From NCBI GenBank assembly GCA_027600665.1, contig JADGJL010000262.1:1-28241 (forward strand): 28,241 bases of DNA, in the 5' to 3' direction. How positions within the stretch are numbered: position 1 is the first letter of the stretch; each line of letters begins with the position of its first letter. This document shows, one piece after another, positions 21,201-28,241 of the stretch. The notes under the pieces are model-generated. The model was not told where the DNA came from. It saw only the letters and a program-made list of their open reading frames with translations, and made no database searches. The position numbers were made by a program, and so were the translations under genes. The DNA comes from Irineochytrium annulatum (lineage: Eukaryota > Chytridiomycota > Chytridiomycetes > Chytridiales > Chytridiaceae).

Positions 21201-24200
21201 CGCGTTTTTAACAAGCCATCGACCAGCTTTGCACGGGACCCATAAATAGGCAATTCCCTGTATCCGAAGAGTGTTGAGCAAAATCTTCATGTAGCAGAGC
21301 ACAAACCTATCAAACATTAGCAACTCTAGCTTAACTACCTTGTCGCACTCCACCAGCACGCTTGCATCTATCACTTCCCCCATCCTTTCAAACAAATTTT
21401 CTACCCCTTTGGCGACACCAACAAGGGAAGTCGCCCTATCCTTCAACGCGCGGGCCTCCCCCCTTAGCCTCCGATATTCTTCCACTGAGGCTTTCCCCTC
21501 CGCCTCAAGCATCCTCCTCGCCTCCTCGACCTCGTCATCATACGCATCCACTTCGGCCCACGACTTGCTGCCCTTAAAAGCCGCTGCAACGACCGCATCT
21601 CGATTCTGTATGGCGGCGTTCAACGCACGCCGACGCACCGCAACCACATGCCCCGCTAGCTGTGCCCTCACGTTCGCGGATTGAGCGTGCAAGAAAGTAA
21701 CGTTACACTTCCACCACATCGCTGTATCGTTTTGCAGATGTGTGTGTATGGCGGCGCCAAAGGAACCTTCGACGGCCGCAAGCCCGCCGTCGTCGTCTAG
21801 GTCGACAGCGCTGCCGTCGACCTCGCGTAGCCGCAGTACGCGCGCCGTCAACGCCGCGGTGTCGCGGCGACGAGGCGGGGTGTAGTTGAAGGTGAGCGCG
21901 GGGTCGTCTCGCTCCGTGACATCCTTTGGTAGGCGCGCCGAGGATTCGACAAAGAGGTCCCACAACTTCTGGATGTAGGGTCGCTGCTCCTCCTCGATGA
22001 AATCGACGTCGGCGTCGGTGCGCCGCAGGCACTTTTGCAAAAGGCTGTCGAGGGGCGATATGGTGGGCGTGCGCGTCCGGATCATATAGCGTTCGACGGC
22101 GTGGAGGACAAAGGAAATGTTCAAGCCCATCTCGTCGATGCCGGCGGAGAATAAGGCGTTGAGGATGTCGAGGAGATCTTGACGAGTCGGCTGGCCGACG
22201 GGGACATCGGGGAATTCAAAGCGGCGCAGTTGTACGAGCATAGAATCGATTTGACAGACAAGCTCGTCCCGGCTTACGTTTGAAGTCAAGAGTTTAATGA
22301 GATCCTTGTCGCGTCCAGCCGATGGTGAACTCTTTTCGACCGAATATGCTACAAATGCAAATTAATTAAGAAAACGCTAAACAATTCGTTAACAATACCT
22401 TCGACCCCTAGCTTTTTCGCAACGCGTTGGATTGTCTCTTTAACCCCTTCCTTGGTGTAATCAAACGCCTCCATCGGCTGGACAGCAGCAACGATCCGTT
22501 GATCCCAAATGATCAAAAACCGATCTCCATCTAAATCACCCCCCGAAGCCATATCGGCCGCGGGTCTGTTCCCCTCTGTGGAGAACACCACCACATCCTC
22601 CAGATGCGCCAGCTCTTTCACCCATACAGCTTTAACCACGCGTATATCCGATGCGTGATAACAAGGGTTACGCACGTAGCACACCTCCCCCTCCAGCACC
22701 CTTACCATCCCCACCCCGCGCCGCTCGACGCCGCGCACGCCCGGCGGGTCCGCCGTCGCCACGCATATATGGACCTCGCCCGCTCGGAGAAGGCCCGTCG
22801 GGTCCGCGACGCCGTAAACAAGTCTGGCGTCCCTCAGCGGGATGTACACGCGGCGCATAGGGTCGGCCCTGCCGAGGGAATCAAGCGCGAGGAGCGCATT
22901 ATTGTCATCGTCGTCAAGTGCCACCACGGGTCGCGAGCTGTCGCCACCGTGGTCTAGCTGGACACGCTTGCGCCAGCGCGAAAGCTCTTGGAGCTGGCGA
23001 TCGCGGAGGTCGTTCCAGGCCTGCCGGAGCGAGCCGCGGCCGCGGGCACGTTGTGTCGGGTTTCGGATAGCGCGGAGGAGCTTGGCCATGAGGTGGGAGT
23101 TGCCACATAGGTATAAAAAGTCGAAGGCTGAGAGGACATCAACGGCCATGAAGCGGACGGCATCCTTATACTGGTTGTCGATCTCGAGAAGAAGCTAAGC
23201 ACCACGGCTAGTAAGATATCGACCGGCCATCAACTTTACCTCGGTTGGAACCCCTCTCTCAATTAACAGGGCGATAATTTGGCTGTTGAGTGGTCCGTCT
23301 GCCGACGGTTTCGCCTTTCCAATCACGACAAGATCTAAAAAGCCTCGTTGAAGTACATCCACCGCCTTATTGGGTCGCGTCCGGTCCTCAACCCGCACCT
23401 TAAGCTTCTTCATCGAATCCCTCAGCACAATTTTTCTTCCCATCAAGCGCTCATCCAGCGTCAGCATACCTTTAACCCCACAGCCTCTGATCTGCAACGC
23501 AGCCGGCACGAACGCGCCAGTTCTTCCACCCCCGTCTTTATCCACACAGCCGGCAGCCGCGAGCTCCTTCACGACCTCGGGACTGGCCCTCCCGCACCCG
23601 TCCGTGAAGCAGAAGCCATTCCGCGTCACATCCTTCTCCACGGTCACGTCCAGTCCCTCAATCCTGACGACGGGCTCGCCGTACACGTTGAACATCAGTC
23701 CTGAGTACTTGATGAACTTGCCCCGGTCCGCGATGGCTCCGAGCCCGGTCCCATCCAGCATCGCGTTCCGAGCATGCCCGCGTGCCATCCAGCATCCCAG
23801 CGAGCCCGTCACGCGCTGCGAACGCGTGACGGTCAGGAACTCCCAGCCTTCGAAACCGTTTTGGAGAAATTGCGCGTACGCGGCCAGGTGTACGTCCGAG
23901 CTGCGATCCCCACGAAACACGACCTGGATGAAGTCGACGCCGGGGCTATAGAGGGTCGCGGCCATGCAGTTAGGGGACGGGTCGCGGCGTTGGTACGAGG
24001 CCGAGTTGGGAGGCAGAATGCAAGCGTGTAGGAGACGCGGCGGTAGCGGCTCGTCGTAGCGCTGGCGATGGTGCCTTGGAAGAGCCTCTGTGCACCTGTC
24101 GGCTGTGGTATTGGACGAGGAGGGCGACAATGCCTGGGGGGTCCCGGCTTCGGGCGATTAGTTGGTGACAGCTGAACAGGTGCTGCCGATGAGGACGCCG

Positions 24201-24576
24201 AGCCTGCCAGGGTCTTCGCCGGTTGATCGTCAGCGAGGAACGCGGCGAGATCCTTCTCTGTGGCGAAGAGACTGGCGAGCACCTCGCGCTCGGACCGCCG
24301 AGCCTTCGACACCGACCCGATCGTGGCCAGCCTTGCGGCGCCAGGCCCAGCATCGTCGTCATCGCCAACGCAGATGACTTCCAGCTCCCGTTGGCGCTTG
24401 GAGGGGCCTGGTCGCTGTGCCGCGAGCGATCGGGCTCGCTTGCGCGAGGGACCCGCAGCTGCTACCGGCGACCCACCGCCGTCGACCACGATAGCGTGTT
24501 GCATCTCCGCAGGCAGCTGCAACCATACGTCCGCCTCCCAGCCGGGCGGAGGGGAGAGCGACCGCGCCCGCTTCAT
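18266..24576 (-). CDS. RNA-dependent RNA polymerase / DEAH-box helicase fusion, about 1,958 aa
   Basis: One gene encodes a cellular silencing-type RdRP followed by an RNA helicase. In-phase exons are 24576-24178, 24133-23240, 23194-22399, 22348-21307, 21257-20717, 20671-20145, 20085-19996, 19960-19793, 19738-19616, 19561-18266. Residues 1-133 form a disordered, basic N-terminus (KRARS, RKRARS) with a SUMO-interaction-like VICVGDDDD. The RdRP core spans about 165-680: SLGCWMARG, FCFTDGCGRAS (307-317), QIRGCGVKGML, LNSQIIALLIERGVPTE, GVADPTGLLRAGEV, VRNPCYHASDIR and catalytic GGDLDGD (D651, D653, D655). A helical, Glu/Arg-rich linker (about 700-1043) follows. The helicase has RELPIYGSRAKL, motif I ATGSGKST (K1075), Ia QPRRTASSSLADHL, II DEVH (1173-1176), III SAK instead of SAT (1205-1207), IV ILVFLP, V TNIAETSLTF and VI QRKGRAGR (1493-1500), then a ratchet/OB-like C-terminus. 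One base appears missing near 20452. The pairing implies dsRNA synthesis coupled to RNA remodelling in RNA silencing; that role is inference. Confidence 0.92.
18743..18772 (-). other. SIM-like motif in the helicase C-terminal region
   Basis: Residues about 1791-1800 read VIIVGDDDDD, a hydrophobic core followed by an acidic run, the classical SUMO-interacting-motif pattern. It lies in a hydrophilic insertion between the helicase ratchet region and the OB-like C-terminus. It closely echoes VICVGDDDD at the N-terminus. Pattern only; binding is untested. Confidence 0.5.
19961..19995 (-). other. putative 35-nt intron (or second frameshift) before helicase motif V
   Basis: The lysine-rich frame ...KEADERRAK must change to the frame EKKSAIDGTRRVIFCTNIAETS, which has a stop four codons upstream. 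A GTTAAT...CGCAG intron of 35 nt does this in phase 0. It is shorter than all well-supported introns here (41 nt or more). One missing A in the A4 run at 19956-19959 would also join the frames. Confidence 0.5.
20452..20467 (-). other. apparent one-base deletion between helicase motifs IV and V
   Basis: The frame NPDILVFLPKKRDI is the conserved motif IV region, yet it runs into unrelated sequence. The next conserved frame resumes as MACDFLPEILALRVG, one base out of step. Adding a base at 20452/20453 gives LPKKRDI-x-MACDFLPE, close to the usual DEAH pattern; adding an A to the A5 run at 20463-20467 is an alternative. A 29-nt intron GTATTC...CATCAG would keep phase but remove the conserved motif. 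Confidence 0.7.
22517..22543 (-). other. RdRP catalytic loop GGDLDGD
   Basis: The minus strand encodes GGDLDGDRF, the DxDGD metal-binding signature of the eukaryotic RDR/QDE-1/EGO-1 family (two-barrel polymerases). It is followed by LIIWD, also typical. The three Asp codons are at 22537, 22531 and 22525 (first bases). Viral palm-type RdRPs use GDD instead, so this is the cellular class. Confidence 0.95.
24352..24378 (-). other. SIM-like motif in the RdRP N-terminus
   Basis: Residues 67-75, VICVGDDDD, form a hydrophobic core plus acidic run after a basic patch (SKRQR). This is the canonical type of SUMO-interacting motif. Binding is untested. Confidence 0.5.
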
Positions 24577-25175
24577 AACAACGTGCTGTTGAGGACTTCA
24601 AACAATTACAGCAACCAAGATTAACGAAACGATTTTCAGGAGGACGCTTCTTTCTGGTTTAAATCACTGCAAATATACATGGTAGTACTTCTATACAGAT
24701 CACAAGGTTAGAGTAGGAAAGCAGGGTGACGGATGTGCGTGTCGGATGTGCCCTTGATGTGTCCCATATGTCAGGGCAAACCACCAACCAATAAAAGGGA
24801 TTAAGGGATCAGCGTAAACGGGTGCGTGTACGAGGTGGAAAGGGAAGCAGAAACTAGCCAAAGGTGCACGGCTGAAGCAAGTGAAAATACGGCCAAATAA
24901 AATTATAGGTGACTGGTGTGGGATCCTGCCCACCACCAAGAGAAAGCAAATAATTAAACAACAGGTTTTGAACACGGTAGAGCGAAACCAAACAGAACGA
25001 ACATAGAAGGGCAAAGGCGCGCGTTGCTAAGTACCTCAAAAGGAACCACTACCAGCAGGATCCGAAAACGATGGTTCGCATATGAACCAACAGTGTAATA
25101 AAAGAAAGCCATGCTTCCAAATCATGCTCGCATTTTACCCCATAAAACGATTTTATCACCAGTAACACCTCGAAA
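24577..25175. other. intergenic region between the AT-hook gene and the RdRP-helicase gene
   Basis: About 600 bases, AT-rich compared with the genes on each side, with no supported coding sequence on either strand. It should contain the 3' UTR of the AT-hook gene (stop at 25176) and the promoter of the RdRP-helicase gene (ATG at 24576), both on the minus strand. Small ORFs such as 25014-24700 are rejected for lack of any family resemblance. Confidence 0.55.
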
Positions 25176-27173
25176 TCAAGCCATCATTGTCCCTAGATCC
25201 ACATGACCACTATCCACCAATCCACCATCCGGCCCAATGACCCCTCCCACCGCCGGCGAACCATCATAAGGGCTATCAAACGGCCCACCGCTACCCCCAC
25301 CTCCTAGATCAATCCCTTCGAAATCCGCCAGCGACCCCGGCGTCCCAACGATCGGCGTGGACACGGCGCCGGCACTCGCCACTTGCCCACCACCGCCGGC
25401 GGCGGCCGCCGCCGCCGCCACCGCAATCTTCCTGGGCTTCGCGGGCCTCCCGCGCTTCTTAGCGGCTGGCCCCTGCGGACACTGCAGGCCGACGTGCATC
25501 CCCGCTATGTGCGGCGATGGCGAGTCGTCGCTCATGGTTTTGAAATGCTGCGGCGCGGGTCGGAGCTGTGGCAGCTGTTGCAGCCGGATGTGTGGCGCCT
25601 GCGGCTGGGGTTGGTGCTGCTGCTGGTGGTGGAACTGGTGGTGGAGATGTGGAGGTTCTGCGGACGGCGGGAGTGACGCGTGATGCATAGGAAGGTGTTC
25701 GTGGTGCAGCTGCGCGTGAAGCTCGTGCAGCATGGGCGTGTGCGACAGCTGTGGCGCGTTCTGGTGGTGCATGGCCAGGGCTTGCTGGAGTGTCGGTTGA
25801 AGAAGTTGTGGCGGGGGCGGCATGGGCGTGCCGAGGGCTGCGGCGAGGTCGTGGCCGATAGGTCCGACGACGCCGGCGTCGTGCGGGTGTTGTGACGAGT
25901 GCGGGGGGTGCGGGAGGCCCATCCCCACGGTCAAGTGGGCGTCGAGGAAGCCGAGGAGGCCCGTCGAATCCTCAGCTGTGAGGTGGGCGAGGTGAGAGTC
26001 AGTGAGGTGAGTTGCAGTTGCAAGGGCGGCGGCCGCCGCGGCGGAGGCGTCCGTGGCCAGTGCTGCAGCTGCTGCTGCGGCGGCGGCGGCCTCGATATCC
26101 TTCTTCTTAGGTCTTCCCCGACCCCGCTTATCCCCAGGAGCGGGCTTGGCTTTCGGTACGGGGGGCGGATTGTTTTTGCGCGCCTCCCGCCGGGCGGCCC
26201 GTTCCGACTCCCATTGTGCTTGCTCAGCCGGCGTACGAACCACCTTTGGCCGCCCACGGCCTCGCTTCTGCGGCACGGGTGGCCCGCCTAGCACACCGTC
26301 AGTGCCACCAGCGACAACGCTTGTCGGGGAAAGTTCCTGCTGCTCAGAAGGGGCGCCAGCGCCCTTCTTCTTCGGCTGATCGTCCTTGGCCTTCGGCGGC
26401 CGTCCGCGTTTCCGCTTGGCAAGATCCAGCTCAGGCTGTTGCGCATCCTGTGGCTGGAAATGCGGCTGCTGGTGATGGTCTAGCGTCGGCAGCATATGCT
26501 GTTGACTTGAATGTTGGGGGGTTGGAGGCAAGTCGAGGAGGGCGGAGAGGGACGAATTTGCCACCGAGTGACCCAAAACGTCGTGGTGTAGCATACTCAT
26601 ATCGAGGGGGTTTAGAGATATTGGATGTTCCATCATCATTAAGAGCTTGTCGTGAGTGGCGTCGTGAAGCGGAAGGTGGTGGTGCGTCGGATGCGAGAAG
26701 AGGTCGTCGTCGTGTGATGAGAGCGAAGATGTGGTCGGGAGGGGCTGATGCTGGTGAAGGTGAAGTGGCATCATGGCGGCGGAACTTACGGTTGATGCCG
26801 TTGTCGGAGCTGAGGACGTCGGCCCAACGGATATGCTCTGGTTGTTGCTGTGCATCGCCATGTTTGGCGGCCCGGCCGCGGGAGCCGATGCAAAGGTGAG
26901 GGGATGCAGGAACAGGGATTGATCGAAGAAAGGTGGGAAGCCAGCTATGGAGATGCCCGCGTCCTCGTGCTGACCAACCCCGCATCCGTTCTGGCCAAGC
27001 CCGTCTCCCTGTCCCGGCGCGCCGTGTCCACCGGAACCCTGTCCAATCGCGGCCCCCATCGGCATCGTCGGTGTAGGTGCTCCAACTCCGGCGATCCCGC
27101 CCCCGATTCCACCGCCGTGACCGTGCACGCCGGGGCCTCCGCCGGGGAGGGGGGCGCCGCCCATGTCATCCAT
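25176..27173 (-). CDS. AT-hook protein with four hooks, about 665 aa
   Basis: The ORF is open from before 27233; the first ATG is at 27173 (MDDMGGAPL), giving about 665 residues, and an upstream 5' exon is possible. Numbered from 27233, four AT-hook cores are visible: KRKRGRPPK (273-281), QKRGRGRPKV (322-331), DKRGRGRPKKK (368-378) and KKRGRPAKPRK (592-602). AT-hooks insert the RGRP core into the minor groove of AT-rich DNA. Around them lie Gly/Pro-rich, His/Gln-rich and Met-rich tracts, poly-Ala runs after hooks 3 and 4, and an acidic C-terminus. No zinc finger, bromodomain or homeodomain is seen. The first three hooks are spaced by about 50 residues and the fourth by about 220. A chromatin architectural or transcription-accessory nuclear protein is likely; partner and targets are unknown. 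Plus-strand ORFs across this GC-rich gene are shadows. Confidence 0.85.
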   Translation of the reverse strand: MDDMGGAPLPGGGPGVHGHGGGIGGGIAGVGAPTPTMPMGAAIGQGSGGHGAPGQGDGLGQNGCGVGQHEDAGISIAGFPPFFDQSLFLHPLTFASAPAAGPPNMAMHSNNQSISVGPTSSAPTTASTVSSAAMMPLHLHQHQPLPTTSSLSSHDDDLFSHPTHHHLPLHDATHDKLLMMMEHPISLNPLDMSMLHHDVLGHSVANSSLSALLDLPPTPQHSSQQHMLPTLDHHQQPHFQPQDAQQPELDLAKRKRGRPPKAKDDQPKKKGAGAPSEQQELSPTSVVAGGTDGVLGGPPVPQKRGRGRPKVVRTPAEQAQWESERAARREARKNNPPPVPKAKPAPGDKRGRGRPKKKDIEAAAAAAAAAALATDASAAAAAALATATHLTDSHLAHLTAEDSTGLLGFLDAHLTVGMGLPHPPHSSQHPHDAGVVGPIGHDLAAALGTPMPPPPQLLQPTLQQALAMHHQNAPQLSHTPMLHELHAQLHHEHLPMHHASLPPSAEPPHLHHQFHHQQQHQPQPQAPHIRLQQLPQLRPAPQHFKTMSDDSPSPHIAGMHVGLQCPQGPAAKKRGRPAKPRKIAVAAAAAAAGGGGQVASAGAVSTPIVGTPGSLADFEGIDLGGGGSGGPFDSPYDGSPAVGGVIGPDGGLVDSGHVDLGTMMA

Positions 27174-27765
27174 CCGAGCGCGCCCTGTCCGCCGATGCGC
27201 GGTCGTGCGATGCCGGCCGCAGGTGCCGTCCAACCACCAGCGCGCGGGCGGAGTTCCGTACGGGACCGCGAGCTGTCGACGGGAGACGTCGAGCGAGCAA
27301 CCGATAGGAGGGCCAACGGCGTGAAGACCTGCGAGGTCGGAGGCGTCGTCGCTGGTTCGCGATGGGGGCGGACGAGATACGTTGGCCTCTCTTTATGGGA
27401 TGCTGTCTAGACGACGGTGTTTTGGTTGAGGACCAACGCAGCAGCAATTTTCAAGCGCATCAACCTGCTCGACGAACCCGCCCGACCTCTCGCGAATGTC
27501 TACGAACCTCTCCTGGTGCGTGTAGACCGGGTGGGCCGATCGGGGACCTGCATCGTGGCGAGCATTGGCGGGAGCCGGTGGTCTGAGGACGCTGAAGTCA
27601 CTATACGGGGACGACCGCGGTCTGGCCGTTCTGAGCGGGGCCGGAGGTTCGGAGATGTATTTGGCCTCAGGATCGGCAAGATCGGGGAGTGTGGCGTCGT
27701 TCGAAGGCCTTGGCGACGATGACAGTGTCTTGCCGCGGCTTCTAACTTGATCATTGACCGCACAG
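27174..27765. promoter_or_regulatory. divergent region between the AT-hook gene (minus) and cytochrome b5 (plus)
   Basis: The start regions of two divergent genes face each other here. Both strands have open frames with believable composition: minus 27750-27393 (contains VYTHQERFVDIRERSGGF) and plus 27565-27750 (contains SGSARSGSVASFEGLGDDD). I cannot tell which, if either, is coding. A 5' exon of the AT-hook gene or the first exon of the cytochrome b5 gene may lie inside. A CTAAC branch-like site (27742-27746) and CACAG (27761-27765) precede the first certain cytochrome b5 exon. Confidence 0.4.
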
Positions 27766-28241
27766 GGCCGATGTCGCCTCGCACAACACGCGGGAGGATT
27801 GCTGTAGGTTTCTAGCGTTAGGAACGCAAGCGGGATCAGGCTGACGCCCTCCTTCCACTTCTCTAGGGATGGTAATCGACAAGAAGGTTTACAATGTGAC
27901 AAAGTTCTTGGACGAGGTTTGTGTGGTCGCTGACGGCATGGAGAAAATATGCTGATTGTATGCGCGCTAATCAGCACCCTGGCGGTGAGGAGGTTCTCCT
28001 GGAGCAGGCCGGTATGTACTTATTTCATCGACGACTGCGTTCCCAGCATTTTGACGACACTCAGGCACGGATGCGACGGAGGCTTTTGAGGAGATTGGCC
28101 ACTCGGATGACGCGCGGGACCTTCTCAAGACTTTCTTCGTAGCAAACCTGAGCGACTCGGTTCGTTTCCGCTTGCATCTGCTGTCCGTCTACTCACTCAC
28201 CTGCCTTTCCTTTTACTCATTTGACTCGCGCTGTTACGTAT
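27766..28241 (+). CDS. cytochrome b5 domain protein (partial at both ends)
   Basis: The cytochrome b5 fold binds heme b through two histidines and passes single electrons to desaturases, hydroxylases or P450s, usually on the ER. Four exons join in phase: 27766-27803, 27867-27916, 27975-28011 and 28065 to at least 28150; introns are 63, 58 and 53 nt. The spliced sequence reads ADVASHNTREDCWMVIDKKV, then YNVTKFLDEHPGGEEVLLEQ, then AGTDATEAFEEIGHSDDARD and LLKTFFVANLSDS. HPGG and GHSDDA supply the two axial heme histidines, and DCW(M)VI and YNVTKFLDEHPGG are family hallmarks. The first exon with the start codon was not identified. The reading frame runs on to the window edge, where a donor-like GTTCGT near 28159 may begin another intron. 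A C-terminal tail anchor cannot be judged. It could also be the b5 domain of a larger fusion. Confidence 0.9.

Noticed and set aside
22604..23951. Plus-strand ORFs up to 193 codons opposite the RdRP
   Set aside because: Antisense shadows in GC-rich coding sequence; the minus strand encodes conserved RdRP blocks throughout.
22399..24133. Integrated viral RNA polymerase
   Set aside because: The catalytic signature is DLDGD with RDR-family flanking blocks, not the viral palm GDD, and the region has ordinary spliceosomal introns.
18266..24576. Two separate genes, an RdRP (24576-about 22350) and a helicase (about 22289-18266)
   Set aside because: The apparent stop after the RdRP lies inside a clean 50-nt GT-AG intron, and both flanking introns keep phase. 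The helicase start seen in a plain ORF reading at 21253 is a TTG that follows an acceptor site.
25357..26899. Plus-strand ORFs up to 227 codons opposite the AT-hook gene
   Set aside because: Cys/Ser/Arg-rich shadows of Ala/His/Gln-rich codons; the minus strand has four clear AT-hooks.
1..28241. CRISPR arrays, insertion sequences, tRNA or rRNA genes
   Set aside because: No regularly spaced repeats, terminal inverted repeats with transposase, or cloverleaf-like sequence were noticed on either strand by eye.

Overview
The window reads as nuclear DNA of a eukaryotic microbe, most likely a fungus and possibly an early-diverging (zoosporic or mucoromycete-type) one. Genes are large and multi-exon, with GT-AG introns mostly of 41-81 nt, several with CTAAC/CTAAT-like branch points. 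The gene set fits: a giant BEACH protein, a cellular RNA-dependent RNA polymerase (RdRP), an AT-hook protein and a cytochrome b5. The lineage is inferred from gene structure and content only; no rRNA or marker gene is present.

Layout: (1) 144-2344, minus: a Ser/Pro/Thr-rich protein of unknown function with an internal tandem duplication. (2) 2345-3307: no supported gene. (3) 3308-14590, minus: a 14-exon BEACH gene of about 3,360 residues (ConA-like lectin, PH-BEACH, BEACH, WD40), interrupted by one apparent missing base in an A6/T6 run; its first three exons are less certain. (4) 14642-15096, minus: a doubtful small ORF. (5) 15619-18019, minus: a six-exon, 676-residue polytopic membrane protein I do not recognise. 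(6) 18266-24576, minus: the main finding, a single gene of about 1,958 residues joining a eukaryotic silencing-type RdRP (GGDLDGD catalytic motif) to a DEAH-box helicase. (7) 25176-27173, minus: a protein with four AT-hooks and Ala, His/Gln and Pro tracts. (8) 27766 to the window end, plus: a partial cytochrome b5 gene.

I rebuilt the RdRP-helicase junction intron by intron. Every exon from the start codon through the catalytic motif into the Walker A motif keeps frame and phase, so the fusion is not an annotation artefact of two neighbours. The helicase half carries one apparent one-base deletion between motifs IV and V, and one putative 35-nt intron that might be a second. A polymerase that makes dsRNA with its own helicase in cis recalls RdRP-helicase partnerships in RNA silencing (fission yeast RDRC, worm RdRP/DRH-3, the Chlamydomonas DEAH-box silencing factor MUT6). 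This domain order and helicase family are, as far as I know, unusual. The other genes show no operon-like logic; six of the seven gene calls lie on the minus strand and cytochrome b5 is divergent from them.
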